From contig NZ_FRXN01000003.1 of NCBI RefSeq assembly GCF_900148515.1, positions 414,757 to 478,756 on the forward strand: 64,000 nt of DNA, read 5' to 3'. Shown here one piece after another: positions 27,983 through 36,482 of this stretch (positions within the stretch are counted from its first letter, which is position 1; every line of letters starts with the position of its first letter). The notes below the pieces were generated by a model. That model was not told the DNA's origin, did not search any database, and saw only the letters and a program-made list of their open reading frames with translations. The stretch comes from Algoriphagus zhangzhouensis. GTDB lineage: Bacteria; Bacteroidota; Bacteroidia; Cytophagales; Cyclobacteriaceae. A program made the position numbers and the translations under genes.

Positions 27983-28450
27983 ATGAAAAATTTAACACGC
28001 TCTTCCCTATTTATTCTTTTCACACTGATTTTAATGTATTGTAAGCCAATGAAACCCGAAGGTGAGGGAGTTACAGGCACCGTTACTTGGTTGGAAGGCA
28101 ACCAAATGCCCGGCATCATTGATGAGGATTCTGAAACAGAAAAAAATCCCAAAGGTGTTGGAGTCAAACGCACTTTGTTGATTTATCCCCTCACCAATGT
28201 CGCGGATACTAAAAATGAAAATGGTCTTTTCACTTCCGTCTCAGGTAAACCAGTCACTACCATAGAAACGGAAGAAGATGGTTCCTATCATCTTCAATTG
28301 GCACCGGGAAGATATTCTGTTTTTACGAAAGAGGAGAATGGCTTATTCGCCAATATCTTTGATGGAGATGGCAATATTCAGCCTATCACAATCAAAGAAA
28401 ACGAATGGAACCTCTTGGATATTATAATTAATTACAAGGCTGTTTTCTAA
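27983..28450 (+). CDS. Lipoprotein with carboxypeptidase-regulatory-like domain
   Basis: A 155-residue predicted lipoprotein. The N-terminal signal ends with a lipobox-like ILMYC, placing the acylated cysteine at about residue 20. The mature part has GVTGTVTWLEG and later VTTIETEEDGSYHLQLAPGRYSVFTKEENG, the pattern of carboxypeptidase-regulatory-like (Ig-fold) domains. It is probably an envelope accessory protein. It sits downstream of the MBL gene and may share its transcript. The specific role is unknown. Confidence 0.72.
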   Translation: MKNLTRSSLFILFTLILMYCKPMKPEGEGVTGTVTWLEGNQMPGIIDEDSETEKNPKGVGVKRTLLIYPLTNVADTKNENGLFTSVSGKPVTTIETEEDGSYHLQLAPGRYSVFTKEENGLFANIFDGDGNIQPITIKENEWNLLDIIINYKAVF

Positions 28451-28577
28451 AAATTAAAATATAAAACACTGATTTTCTGTTATTTAAATTATTTTTTAAA
28501 AATATTATACTTTTTTTCTGATATGGATGCAACGTTTTTTAACGAACCCACATCTACCTAATTGAAAGCTCAGCAGA

Positions 28578-29147
28578 ATGTTCGGCAAAACCAACTTTTC
28601 AAACGAATCAGGATTAATCAAAGCATGCCTCAAGGGTGATCGGTCAGCCCAGCGGCATCTGTATGATTCCTATTCAGGAAAGTTTTTGGCGATCTGCATC
28701 CGATATCTCAAAGATCGGGAACATGCTGAGGATGTGATGATAGAAAGCTTTATGAAAATCTTCGACAAGCTTCCGCAATATCAAGCAAAAGGAAGTTTCG
28801 AAGGGTGGATGAAGCGAATCGTCGTCACTCAATCTTTGATGACATTGAGAAGCAATCGTCATCTGATGATGGAGGTAAATGTGGATGATGATCATGAATA
28901 TGAGCACCACCATTACGAATCTACAGATTTGGAAACGGCAGATTTGATGGAGATGGTTGAAAGCCTACCGGTAGGCTACAGAACAGTATTCAACCTATAT
29001 GCGATTGAAGGGTATGCACACCAGGAAATCGCTGAACTCCTAGGGATCACGGAGAGTACTTCCAAATCCCAATTGAATCGCGCTAGGAATGTTTTGAAGG
29101 AAAAAATTGCCAGCATACAACTCAAAGAAAGGAGAATCAATGGCTAA
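28578..29147 (+). CDS. ECF-type RNA polymerase sigma factor
   Basis: A 189-residue sigma-70 family ECF factor. Region 2 reads RSAQRHLYDSYSGKFLAICIRYLKDREHAEDVMIESFMKIF, and region 4 VESLPVGYRTVFNLYAIEGYAHQEIAELLGITESTSKSQLNRAR. An unusual acidic-histidine linker (EVNVDDDHEYEHHHYES, near residues 100-116) separates the two. The next gene starts inside its last codons, the usual sigma/anti-sigma layout. It probably controls the outer-membrane genes just downstream. Confidence 0.93.
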   Translation: MFGKTNFSNESGLIKACLKGDRSAQRHLYDSYSGKFLAICIRYLKDREHAEDVMIESFMKIFDKLPQYQAKGSFEGWMKRIVVTQSLMTLRSNRHLMMEVNVDDDHEYEHHHYESTDLETADLMEMVESLPVGYRTVFNLYAIEGYAHQEIAELLGITESTSKSQLNRARNVLKEKIASIQLKERRING

Positions 29148-29928
29148 GAACAATGAAAGTATGGATCGGATGTTTCGAGAAAAACTCGAAGATCACCAAG
29201 TAAAACCAAGTCAATTGGCTTGGGAGCGCTTGGAAAACCAACTCCCTGAAAAGGAAAAGTCAAACACTAAAATTTATTGGTGGGCTGCAGCAGCGGTTCT
29301 TTTGATTCTCTTTTCAGTAGGAACACGCTTCTGGTCAAGTGACGAGACGATCCCTGAGGAAAACCTGGTAGCAGAATCCGTACAACCTGAATTGGTTGAA
29401 CCTGAGCAAAACCAAGAATCCCTTGAAATTCCTTTTGAAGTTCAAGAAAACGAAACAAATACTCCATCAATTGAAACCGAGGAAAAGCCTCAATCTAAAC
29501 CAAATATTGAAACACCAAAAAAACAGGAAGCTCCAAAAGTGATCAAACAAGAAGAGTTTAAAGCTCCTCAAAACTTAATCGCTCAAAATGAGGCTCCGAT
29601 TGAGGAACCTGTGGAGGAGGAAAAGAAAAAAGCAATCGAACCATTGATTGTGGAAAAAGAAATTCCTGAGTTGAAACCATTGGATCTGAATCAAGCTGTA
29701 GCAGCTGTTGAAACCAAGACCGAGGAAGAACCAGCATATAAAGTGACTATCTATTCCAATGGAATCAAAGAAGATAAAAACCTGATCGCCGGAATCGGTA
29801 AAAAGGTTAACCAGGTCGAAGGTTTTCTAGGGAAAGTAGATGAAGGCTTTGCCAATCTACAAGATGCCAAAAGCAACCTATTCAACAACCTGACCGCTAA
29901 AAGAGAAAAAGTGGCCGACGAAGATTAA
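29140..29928 (+). CDS. Probable anti-sigma factor / single-pass membrane protein
   Basis: A 262-residue protein starting at ATG 29140, overlapping the sigma gene stop by 8 bp. The N-terminal cytoplasmic part (about 45 residues, WERLENQLPEKEK) precedes one transmembrane helix (about residues 48-64). A long low-complexity periplasmic segment rich in E, P, K and Q (about 80-180) follows, then a short charged C-terminal part. No zinc-binding ZAS motif (HxxxCxxC) is seen. The role as anti-sigma rests on position and topology. The 29107 start is too deep in the sigma gene. Confidence 0.7.
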   Translation: MAKNNESMDRMFREKLEDHQVKPSQLAWERLENQLPEKEKSNTKIYWWAAAAVLLILFSVGTRFWSSDETIPEENLVAESVQPELVEPEQNQESLEIPFEVQENETNTPSIETEEKPQSKPNIETPKKQEAPKVIKQEEFKAPQNLIAQNEAPIEEPVEEEKKKAIEPLIVEKEIPELKPLDLNQAVAAVETKTEEEPAYKVTIYSNGIKEDKNLIAGIGKKVNQVEGFLGKVDEGFANLQDAKSNLFNNLTAKREKVADED

Positions 29929-29964
29929 TATTAAAAATCACCAACCCATTATTTGAAAACTAAA

Positions 29965-31005
29965 ATGAAAAGATACCTGCTATTATTTTGCCTGATGGCT
30001 CTGGTACAGATGGCTTATGCCTACGAGATGCCCGCTGCCATCGATCATCAAATCAATCAAGATTCTGTGGTCATTGAATTCGGAAAGAACGGAAAAGTTG
30101 TCATCCTGGTGGATAGCAAAGAAGATTTCGAAAAGCTTAAATCCATGAATATCAATGAGATCATCAGATCATTGGATTTGGAGGAAAATGAAGAAACTGG
30201 AGAGCTTACAATCGTTGAGGTAAAGATGAAAGACGGAAGCTCCAAGGAATTGGTCAAAGTCAGAGAAGATGGTCCTGAGACGGAAGTTCAGATCGGAAAT
30301 ATGAGAATCTATGTGGATGAATCTGGTCCGAATACCAAGGTCAAAGTAGAACCAGGAGGAAAGAAAAAGAACTCTGACCCACCATTTAGAACCTACTTTA
30401 ATATTGACCTAGGTGTCAATAACTACCTTACTCCTGACGGAGGTTTCCCAACATCGGATAATCCTTACGCTGTGAAAGGCTGGGGAAGCTGGAATCTGGG
30501 ATTAAACTGGATGGCAGCACAAAGACTTTCTAAAGGCTTCTATTGGGATTTCGGAATTGGCTTTCAGTTCTACAACTTCAAGTTTGAAAACAAGGATTTC
30601 CAAGCTGTGAGAGGTGAAGATATGGTTGAGTTCATCCAAAGAGATGATGTCAATGGATTCAAAAGTAAAATCTCAGCATCCTATATCACTGCAATGACTA
30701 TGCTTGAGTTGGACTTTGGAAAAATGAATGACAATGGAAGAAGAGGCTTGAGATTGGCAGCTGGACCTTATGTCGGCTATCGATTGGGAGGACAGTCCAA
30801 ATATGTTTACCGTGAGTTGGGAGGCTCTGGAAGAAAGAAAGACAAACAAGACACCGGTCTATACCTAGAAAACCTTCGCTATGGTCTTCGCGGTGAAATC
30901 GGAGTCGGCAGAGTTACTTTCTTTTCTACCTACGACATGAACAGCCTTTTCCAAGATCAAAAAGGTCCTGAATTAAACCCGATTACATTCGGAGTTGTAT
31001 TTTAA
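29965..31005 (+). CDS. Outer-membrane beta-barrel protein, paralogue 1
   Basis: A 346-residue protein with a signal peptide (MKRYLLLFCLMALVQMAYA). A periplasmic N-terminal segment (about residues 25-135) contains VVIEFGKNGKVVILVDSKEDFEKL. An outer-membrane barrel follows from about 140, with alternating aromatic strands and a terminal ITFGVVF. The C-terminal 50 residues closely match those of the next gene (LRYGLRGEIGVGRVTFF), so the two are paralogues. It follows the sigma/anti-sigma pair and is a likely regulon member. ATG 29965 is preferred over the upstream TTG. Confidence 0.75.
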   Translation: MKRYLLLFCLMALVQMAYAYEMPAAIDHQINQDSVVIEFGKNGKVVILVDSKEDFEKLKSMNINEIIRSLDLEENEETGELTIVEVKMKDGSSKELVKVREDGPETEVQIGNMRIYVDESGPNTKVKVEPGGKKKNSDPPFRTYFNIDLGVNNYLTPDGGFPTSDNPYAVKGWGSWNLGLNWMAAQRLSKGFYWDFGIGFQFYNFKFENKDFQAVRGEDMVEFIQRDDVNGFKSKISASYITAMTMLELDFGKMNDNGRRGLRLAAGPYVGYRLGGQSKYVYRELGGSGRKKDKQDTGLYLENLRYGLRGEIGVGRVTFFSTYDMNSLFQDQKGPELNPITFGVVF

Positions 31006-31007
31006 GT

Positions 31008-31032
31008 AAAGGGGGAATTACCTCCCCCTTTC
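31008..31032 (+). promoter_or_regulatory. Hairpin between the two outer-membrane paralogues
   Basis: A 9-bp perfect stem AAAGGGGGA/TCCCCCTTT with a 6-nt loop, three bases after the stop codon of the first paralogue. The T-tract behind it is broken (TTTCTACTACTATTTTTAC), so it may be a weak terminator or an mRNA-stability element that lowers expression of the second gene. Confidence 0.6.
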
Positions 31033-31056
31033 TACTACTATTTTTACTAAACCACT

Positions 31057-31878
31057 ATGAGAAAATTTAACTTAGCACTAGCCTTTTTCTCCCTTTTTAG
31101 CCTGGGAGTCATGGCTCAATCTACCGACAGCAGTCAGGTAGAAGGAAAAGAAAAAAACTATACTGTTTTCGGTAAATCCTGGAAAGTCATCAAATACGAG
31201 GACGGAACCAAGGTTTATGAATGGGAAGAGGACCATTCAAACAATGAGGTCCAGATCAAAAAGAAATCATCCAAATTCCACTACAATTTCTTGGAAAGCG
31301 AAGTCGGAATCAATATCTATCCAAATGACAAAGGAGCTCCACAAGTAAAACCTTGGGGCAGCTGGTTTGTTTCCCTTCACTCTGTTGGAACTTGGAAACC
31401 TAGCAAAAACTTTCACTTAAGATCCACATTAGGGGTTAGCTGGTACAATTTCAAATTTGATGATGAGCGTATCATTGCAGTAAAAAATCCAGATGGCTTG
31501 GACTTTGTCAACTTCGATGAGCTTCCAAATGGCCCTGAAGGCACTCCTACCAAATCTAAAATATCAGCTTCTTATGCTACGCTAACAGTAGTCCCAACAA
31601 TCAGAACTAACAATGGAAATTTTAGAGTTGGCGCTGGTGGATATGCAGGATATAGACTGGGTGGTAGAGGCAAATACGTTTACGATGATACTAACGGAGA
31701 TAAGCAGAAAAGCTATACCAAATCCAATATGTATGCAGAGAATTTCCGCTATGGCCTTCGAGGAGAAATAGGAGTTGGCGATGTTACTTTCTTCTTTAAT
31801 TATGACCTAAATGATCTATTCCAACCTGGCCTGGGCCCAGAAATGCAGGCTATGAGTTTTGGACTTCGCGTTAATTAA
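31057..31878 (+). CDS. Outer-membrane beta-barrel protein, paralogue 2
   Basis: A 273-residue secreted protein with a signal peptide (residues about 1-20, ending VMAQ) and a barrel region resembling paralogue 1. Shared features are WGSW near residue 100, SKISASYATLT, GGYAGYRLGGRGKYVY and FRYGLRGEIGVGDVTFFFNYDLNDLF, with a final aromatic strand SFGLRVN. It lacks the long periplasmic N-terminal part of paralogue 1. This suggests tandem duplication followed by loss or gain of the N-terminal segment. Function unknown. Confidence 0.75.
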   Translation: MRKFNLALAFFSLFSLGVMAQSTDSSQVEGKEKNYTVFGKSWKVIKYEDGTKVYEWEEDHSNNEVQIKKKSSKFHYNFLESEVGINIYPNDKGAPQVKPWGSWFVSLHSVGTWKPSKNFHLRSTLGVSWYNFKFDDERIIAVKNPDGLDFVNFDELPNGPEGTPTKSKISASYATLTVVPTIRTNNGNFRVGAGGYAGYRLGGRGKYVYDDTNGDKQKSYTKSNMYAENFRYGLRGEIGVGDVTFFFNYDLNDLFQPGLGPEMQAMSFGLRVN

Positions 31879-31888
31879 TAAAATCACT

Positions 31889-32818
31889 ATGAAAAAATTA
31901 CTATCAAATCTTTCTTTCACTTTAGCCTTGGTCTTTGTTTCGACCTTGACTTTTGCTCAAAACGTCCTTGTTGACGTCAACAAATCCTACCCAGGGATCA
32001 AAACTATTGAAGTTCAAGGCGGATGGCTAGATGTCAGCTACCAAGGCGGCAGCTCTGGAGATGTTCAGGTAGAGGCATACCTTCAATCAGAGGATGAAAA
32101 TCAGGATATCATTTTTGTCACACTAGGTGATGTATTGAAAATCTCTTACGAGAGAAGCAACAGAAATAGATCTTGGAATACAAACAGATCCAAAGGCTGG
32201 ATCAAGATTTCAGGTCCTGAAAATATGGATTTGGAAATCAAAAACAGCTCAGGAAATCTGATGGTAGACAGAGTCACGAATGACGAAACCACATTAAAAG
32301 TAACCTCAGGCAAAATTTCTGCATCTAAGATTGGAGGAGACTTGAATATTGGTGCTACTTCAGGAAATCTAATTGTAGATGGAGTAACTGGAAGCATTGA
32401 TGCAGGACTGACTTCAGGTAATGCAGACATCAAGAATGTGTCGGGTGACTTGGATTATCAATCTACAAGTGGGTCTTTAACTGCGGAAAATGTAGATGGA
32501 GAACTTAGCGTAAATTTGACTTCAGGAAATGCCAAATTGTATCACATCGGCCAATTGGGAAGATTGAGATTCACCTCAGGAAATATCAGAGCTGAAGATG
32601 CAGGTTTGGGACCAAACACTTCTTTTTCAGGAACCTCAGGCAATTTCAGAGTTCAAACCAACTCTGATTTGAAAGCCTATAATTTCGAATTAAAAGCTTC
32701 CTCCGGCAATCTAAAAGTGGGAGGAATCAGCACAGGAAAGACATTGGAGATCGATAATGGAGCCTCCGACACCATCAAAGGCAATATTTCCTCAGGAGGT
32801 ATTACCATTGATAATTGA
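31889..32818 (+). CDS. DUF4097-family beta-strand repeat protein
   Basis: A 309-residue secreted protein (signal peptide MKKLLSNLSFTLALVFVSTLTFA) built almost wholly of short beta repeats of about 18-22 residues. The recurring turn is T/S-S-G-N or T-S-G-K (for example NSSGNLMVDRV, ATSGNLIVDGV, LTSGNADIKNV, FTSGNIRAED, GTSGNFRVQ). This is the DUF4097/adhesin-like right-handed beta-helix seen next to PspC, sigma and anti-sigma genes. It is probably envelope-associated. The start at ATG 31889 gives a clean signal peptide; the earlier frame start at 31859 is inside the previous gene. Confidence 0.85.
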   Translation: MKKLLSNLSFTLALVFVSTLTFAQNVLVDVNKSYPGIKTIEVQGGWLDVSYQGGSSGDVQVEAYLQSEDENQDIIFVTLGDVLKISYERSNRNRSWNTNRSKGWIKISGPENMDLEIKNSSGNLMVDRVTNDETTLKVTSGKISASKIGGDLNIGATSGNLIVDGVTGSIDAGLTSGNADIKNVSGDLDYQSTSGSLTAENVDGELSVNLTSGNAKLYHIGQLGRLRFTSGNIRAEDAGLGPNTSFSGTSGNFRVQTNSDLKAYNFELKASSGNLKVGGISTGKTLEIDNGASDTIKGNISSGGITIDN

Positions 32819-32846
32819 CGTTTTTAGGTCTTTTTATACAAAAAAA

Positions 32847-32879
32847 ATAGTCCTGGATTTTCGGGGACTATTTTTTTTT
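32847..32879. terminator. Bidirectional terminator between convergent genes
   Basis: A 7-bp stem ATAGTCC/GGACTAT with an 11-nt loop, flanked by an A-run on the left and nine T on the right. It can end the DUF4097 transcript on the plus strand and the membrane-protein transcript on the minus strand. Confidence 0.9.
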
Positions 32880-32881
32880 GA

Positions 32882-33370
32882 TCAGGAAGGTCTTGCGATA
32901 TCTTTGACGATTTCAGCATCCTCCTTATTCAATTTGAGCAATCGCTTGATTCTGTCAGGAGTTGGTTTTGCCAAGGAATAAAAAAGAAGAGTCACTGCAA
33001 ATATGACTACGTAAAAGGCACTTTTGAAAAATAACAAACCCACCGTACTCATCAAGGAAACTGCGAAAAGTATCAAAAACCGATTTCTTGTAGCCTTTAT
33101 ATAAATAGCCATTTTTTGAAACAGCTCTTCTGCAGCTTTGGCAATCTTCAGTTTACTGTGGAAGATCACATATTGCCCAATCAATAAACCGACTCCCATC
33201 CCAACTAATAAGCCATGAACAAAATTGGGTAAAGTGGGCAGATTCCAATCCAGATTTCCCGAATTGTAATAGAGATAAACAAAGCCAAAAAGAGGCAAAC
33301 TGATCACCATAAGGATCAGCACCATCATTTCCTGGCTTCTATAGGCTTTTCTTATTTGTTCGAAATCCAA
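32882..33370 (-). CDS. Hypothetical four-helix membrane protein
   Basis: A 162-residue integral membrane protein with about four hydrophobic helices (residues 15-34, 50-68, 96-114, 117-134) separated by basic loops. A short cytoplasmic tail (KPTPDRIKRLLKLNKEDAEIVKDIARPS) follows. I do not recognise the family. It starts 12 bp after the end of the upstream ferredoxin-reductase gene on the same strand, and a shared terminator lies just behind it, so it is likely co-transcribed with that gene. Confidence 0.72.
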   Translation of the reverse strand: MDFEQIRKAYRSQEMMVLILMVISLPLFGFVYLYYNSGNLDWNLPTLPNFVHGLLVGMGVGLLIGQYVIFHSKLKIAKAAEELFQKMAIYIKATRNRFLILFAVSLMSTVGLLFFKSAFYVVIFAVTLLFYSLAKPTPDRIKRLLKLNKEDAEIVKDIARPS

Positions 33371-33382
33371 AACAGTTTCCTA

Positions 33383-34489
33383 TTACTCAATTGTGATTTT
33401 AATATCATCTGTCAAAGGTCGGGACACACAGCAAAGCACATAGCCTGCTTCTTTCTCTTTAGTGCTCAAACCTGCGTCCTCATCCATCTTTACTTCTCCA
33501 CTCAACAATCGGCCTCTACAAGCAGTACAAAGACCACTCTGACAGCTGTAAGGCATATTGATTCCTGACTCCAAGCCAGCTTCCAAAACAGTCTTGTCTG
33601 GACTAACAGTCACATCAAACTCCTCTCCTTCCAAAAGGATCTTTACATCTCGTGTCAGAATCCCTGAATTAATTCCTGCCACTGCATTATCATGTGCCTG
33701 CTGAGCTGATGCTGAAAAGAAACTTTCATGATGGATTCTTTCTTCAGGAACTCCAATTTCTTCCAAAACCTCTTTAGCAGTATTCATGATTCCATCCGGT
33801 CCACAAAGGAAATAAATCTCCTCATAGCGCTGCTCATACTCGGCATTGCTTACAAACTGTCGGAAAGAATCTCTATTCAACCTTCCTTTTGGTCCTGTCC
33901 AATCTTCTGATGGCTGACTCAAATTATGGATGATCTTCAATCGATCCGGATTCCCTTTTTTGAGCATTTCCAAAGAATTTTTGAAAATGATCTGCTCTTC
34001 ATTTCTACTGGAATAAATCAGGGTGATGATCGAGTTTGGCTCATTTACCAAAACAGATTTCATGATTCCCATGATTGGAGTAATCCCACTTCCACCAGCA
34101 ACCATGATAAAATGTCTCTGATTTTTGGAATGAAATTCGGTTGTAAAATTCCCCAAAGGCTTCACCACATTGATGGTTTTTCCAGGGAAAATATTGTCAT
34201 TCAAATGGTTGGAAAACAACCCTCCTTCTACTCTTTTGACAGCGATACCTGGGAATGGATCAACAAATGGAGAAGTGCAAAGGCTATAGGAACGTCTTTG
34301 TTCTTTACCTCCTAAGTCCATTATCAGAGTCAAAAACTGACCGGGCTTGTATTCCAAAAAAGGTTCTGGTTGCTCGAAATAGATACTGACAGTATCAGAG
34401 GTTTCTCTTACAACTTCACGGACCTTTAGCGGGATATAGGAGTTTTTACTTTTTATCTCCTCTTTTTTCTTTTTAAAGAAATTGAACAT
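33383..34489 (-). CDS. Ferredoxin-NADP reductase-like oxidoreductase with 2Fe-2S domain (PaaE-like)
   Basis: A 368-residue protein with three modules: an FAD-binding domain with RRSYSLCTSP (near residue 64), an NAD(P)-binding domain with VAGGSGITPIMGIMKS, and a C-terminal plant-type 2Fe-2S domain with CQSGLCTACRG and a distal cysteine in YVLCC. This is the layout of PaaE and other oxygenase reductases. It could supply electrons to a di-iron oxygenase or desaturase, but no oxygenase is adjacent. An N-terminal basic segment (FNFFKKKKEEIKSK) precedes the FAD domain. Confidence 0.88.
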   Translation of the reverse strand: MFNFFKKKKEEIKSKNSYIPLKVREVVRETSDTVSIYFEQPEPFLEYKPGQFLTLIMDLGGKEQRRSYSLCTSPFVDPFPGIAVKRVEGGLFSNHLNDNIFPGKTINVVKPLGNFTTEFHSKNQRHFIMVAGGSGITPIMGIMKSVLVNEPNSIITLIYSSRNEEQIIFKNSLEMLKKGNPDRLKIIHNLSQPSEDWTGPKGRLNRDSFRQFVSNAEYEQRYEEIYFLCGPDGIMNTAKEVLEEIGVPEERIHHESFFSASAQQAHDNAVAGINSGILTRDVKILLEGEEFDVTVSPDKTVLEAGLESGINMPYSCQSGLCTACRGRLLSGEVKMDEDAGLSTKEKEAGYVLCCVSRPLTDDIKITIE

Positions 34490-34699
34490 TCGAAATGGTG
34501 ATTCTATGAGTCGGGTGCAAAATTAATCGCTCAGAAATGATAATCGCCTTAATCTCTGAGAAATTCAAAAAGAAAACCGGAAATAGACAAACTAAGTTTG
34601 GTTTTGGTCGATTATTCTCATTCTCAGGAGATATTTTGGAAGCAAAGAGCTAAATTGCGGCTCAAAATTTTGGAAGCCAAACCAGAAAAAACCTAAGAA

Positions 34700-36043
34700 A
34701 TGGAATTAAATGCCCTGACAGCTGTCAGCTCCGTAGATGGAAGATATGCCGGAAAAACGGCACCTTTGAGAGCCTACTTTTCAGAATTTGCCTTGATTAA
34801 ATATCGGGTTCATGTGGAAGTGGAATATTTCATTGCACTTTGTGAGCTACCTCTCCCTCAATTGAAGGATTTCAATCACGATCTATTTCAGGACCTGAGA
34901 GCCATTGTCGGCAATTTCTCTTTGGAAGATGCACAGACAATCAAAGAAACCGAAAAGGTCACCAATCATGACGTAAAGGCTGTTGAATATTTCTTGAAAG
35001 AAAAGTTTGACGGATTGGGTCTTGAGCAATACAAGGAGTTTATCCACTTCGGTTTGACTTCTCAGGATATCAATAACACCTCCACTCCTTTGATGCTAAA
35101 AGAAGGTTTGGAAGAGGTGATCTATCCAGCTTTGGAAGCGGTGATCGGAAAGTTGAAAATTTATGCAGCTGATTGGAAAGACGTTTCCATGCTAGCTAAA
35201 ACTCACGGCCAGCCTGCTTCTCCATCTCGTTTGGGAAAAGAAATCGAAGTGTTCGTTGTACGTCTTGAAAAGCAGTTTGAATTGTTGAATCAAGTTCCTT
35301 TCTCAGCCAAATTTGGTGGAGCAACCGGAAACATGAATGCTCATAATGTGGCTTATCCAGATATCGCTTGGAATGAGTTCGCATTTACCTTCGTAGAAGA
35401 ATATCTAGGTTTGGAAAGAAGCTATCCAACCACCCAAATCGAGCATTACGACAACTTGGCGGCTGTTTTTGATGGCCTAAAAAGAATCAACACCATTCTT
35501 TTGGACCTTTCCAAAGACGTATGGCAATATGTATCCATGAACTATTTCAAGCAGAAAATCAAAGCTGGAGAAATCGGTTCATCCGCTATGCCTCACAAAG
35601 TCAATCCTATTGATTTTGAAAATGCTGAAGGTAACCTAGGCATTGCAAATGCTTTGTTGGAGCATTTAGCTGCTAAACTACCGATTTCAAGACTTCAACG
35701 TGACTTGACGGATAGTACTGTTTTGAGGGTGATCGGAGTTCCTTTGGCTCATATGTTGATTTCATTGGAATCTCTTCAAAAAGGATTGGGCAAATTGGAA
35801 TTGAACCAAGCTGCCATTGATGCGGACTTGGAAGAAAACTGGGCTGTAGTAGCCGAAGCAATCCAGACTATCCTAAGAAGAGAAGGATTCCCTAAGCCTT
35901 ATGAAGCTTTGAAAGACCTGACCAGAACCAACGAGAAAATCACTCAAAAGTCTATTGCAACTTTCATCGATGGACTTCCTATTTCAGATATTTTGAAAGG
36001 AGAATTGAAAGCTATCTCTCCATTTAACTATACCGGGATTTAA
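34700..36043 (+). CDS. purB: Adenylosuccinate lyase
   Basis: A 447-residue fumarase/aspartase-superfamily enzyme that acts twice in purine synthesis (SAICAR and adenylosuccinate cleavage). The signature loop GSSAMPHKVNPIDFENAEGN is at about residues 293-311. HDVKAVEYF, FGLTSQDINNTS and KTHGQPASP are the other conserved blocks. The sequence matches the longer E. coli-like PurB group. It is monocistronic with a terminator 20 bp after the stop. Confidence 0.96.
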   Translation: MELNALTAVSSVDGRYAGKTAPLRAYFSEFALIKYRVHVEVEYFIALCELPLPQLKDFNHDLFQDLRAIVGNFSLEDAQTIKETEKVTNHDVKAVEYFLKEKFDGLGLEQYKEFIHFGLTSQDINNTSTPLMLKEGLEEVIYPALEAVIGKLKIYAADWKDVSMLAKTHGQPASPSRLGKEIEVFVVRLEKQFELLNQVPFSAKFGGATGNMNAHNVAYPDIAWNEFAFTFVEEYLGLERSYPTTQIEHYDNLAAVFDGLKRINTILLDLSKDVWQYVSMNYFKQKIKAGEIGSSAMPHKVNPIDFENAEGNLGIANALLEHLAAKLPISRLQRDLTDSTVLRVIGVPLAHMLISLESLQKGLGKLELNQAAIDADLEENWAVVAEAIQTILRREGFPKPYEALKDLTRTNEKITQKSIATFIDGLPISDILKGELKAISPFNYTGI

Positions 36044-36063
36044 TTTAAGCCCCTTTACAAGTC

Positions 36064-36108
36064 AAAAGACCTTTGAGGATTAGAATTCCTTGGAGGTCTT
36101 TTTTTTGA
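36064..36108 (+). terminator. Rho-independent terminator after purB
   Basis: A 9-bp stem AAAAGACCT/AGGTCTTTT with an inner AGGA/TCCT pairing and a run of eight T. Confidence 0.85.
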
Positions 36109-36131
36109 TATTTTTATCCAAAGGCATTTTT

Positions 36132-36482
36132 ATGAAATCAATAGAAGAATTTTTCGACATCCAACCAGAACCTCAAAAAAGTTGCTACCTAGCTTTGAGG
36201 AGCATTATTCTTGAATTTGACAGTCAGTTATCTGAAACGGTGAAGTATGGAATGCCCTGCTTTGTATTGAATTCCAAACCTTGGATTTACTTGTGGAAAG
36301 ACAAAAAATCTCAAGAACCTTACATTCTTTTTGTCGATGGACTTTTGCTGAAAAACCCACTATTGGAATCAGGTGACCGAGCCAAAATGAAGCATTTTCA
36401 GCTAGATTCTAATGAGGACATACCTCTTACTGTTATCGATGAACTTTTAAACGAGGCTTGGGCCGTTCGGAATAAGGCCTGA
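36132..36482 (+). CDS. DUF1801-family protein
   Basis: A 116-residue protein when started at ATG 36132; the frame opens earlier at 36090 but that part overlaps the purB terminator. The sequence SIEEFFDIQPEPQKSCYLALRSIILEFD and ETVKYGMPCFVLNSKPWIYLWKDKK is typical of DUF1801 (YdhG-like) small alpha/beta proteins, which have no agreed function. The 3' end overlaps the 3' end of the convergent ctlX gene by 36 bp. Confidence 0.8.
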   Translation: MKSIEEFFDIQPEPQKSCYLALRSIILEFDSQLSETVKYGMPCFVLNSKPWIYLWKDKKSQEPYILFVDGLLLKNPLLESGDRAKMKHFQLDSNEDIPLTVIDELLNEAWAVRNKA

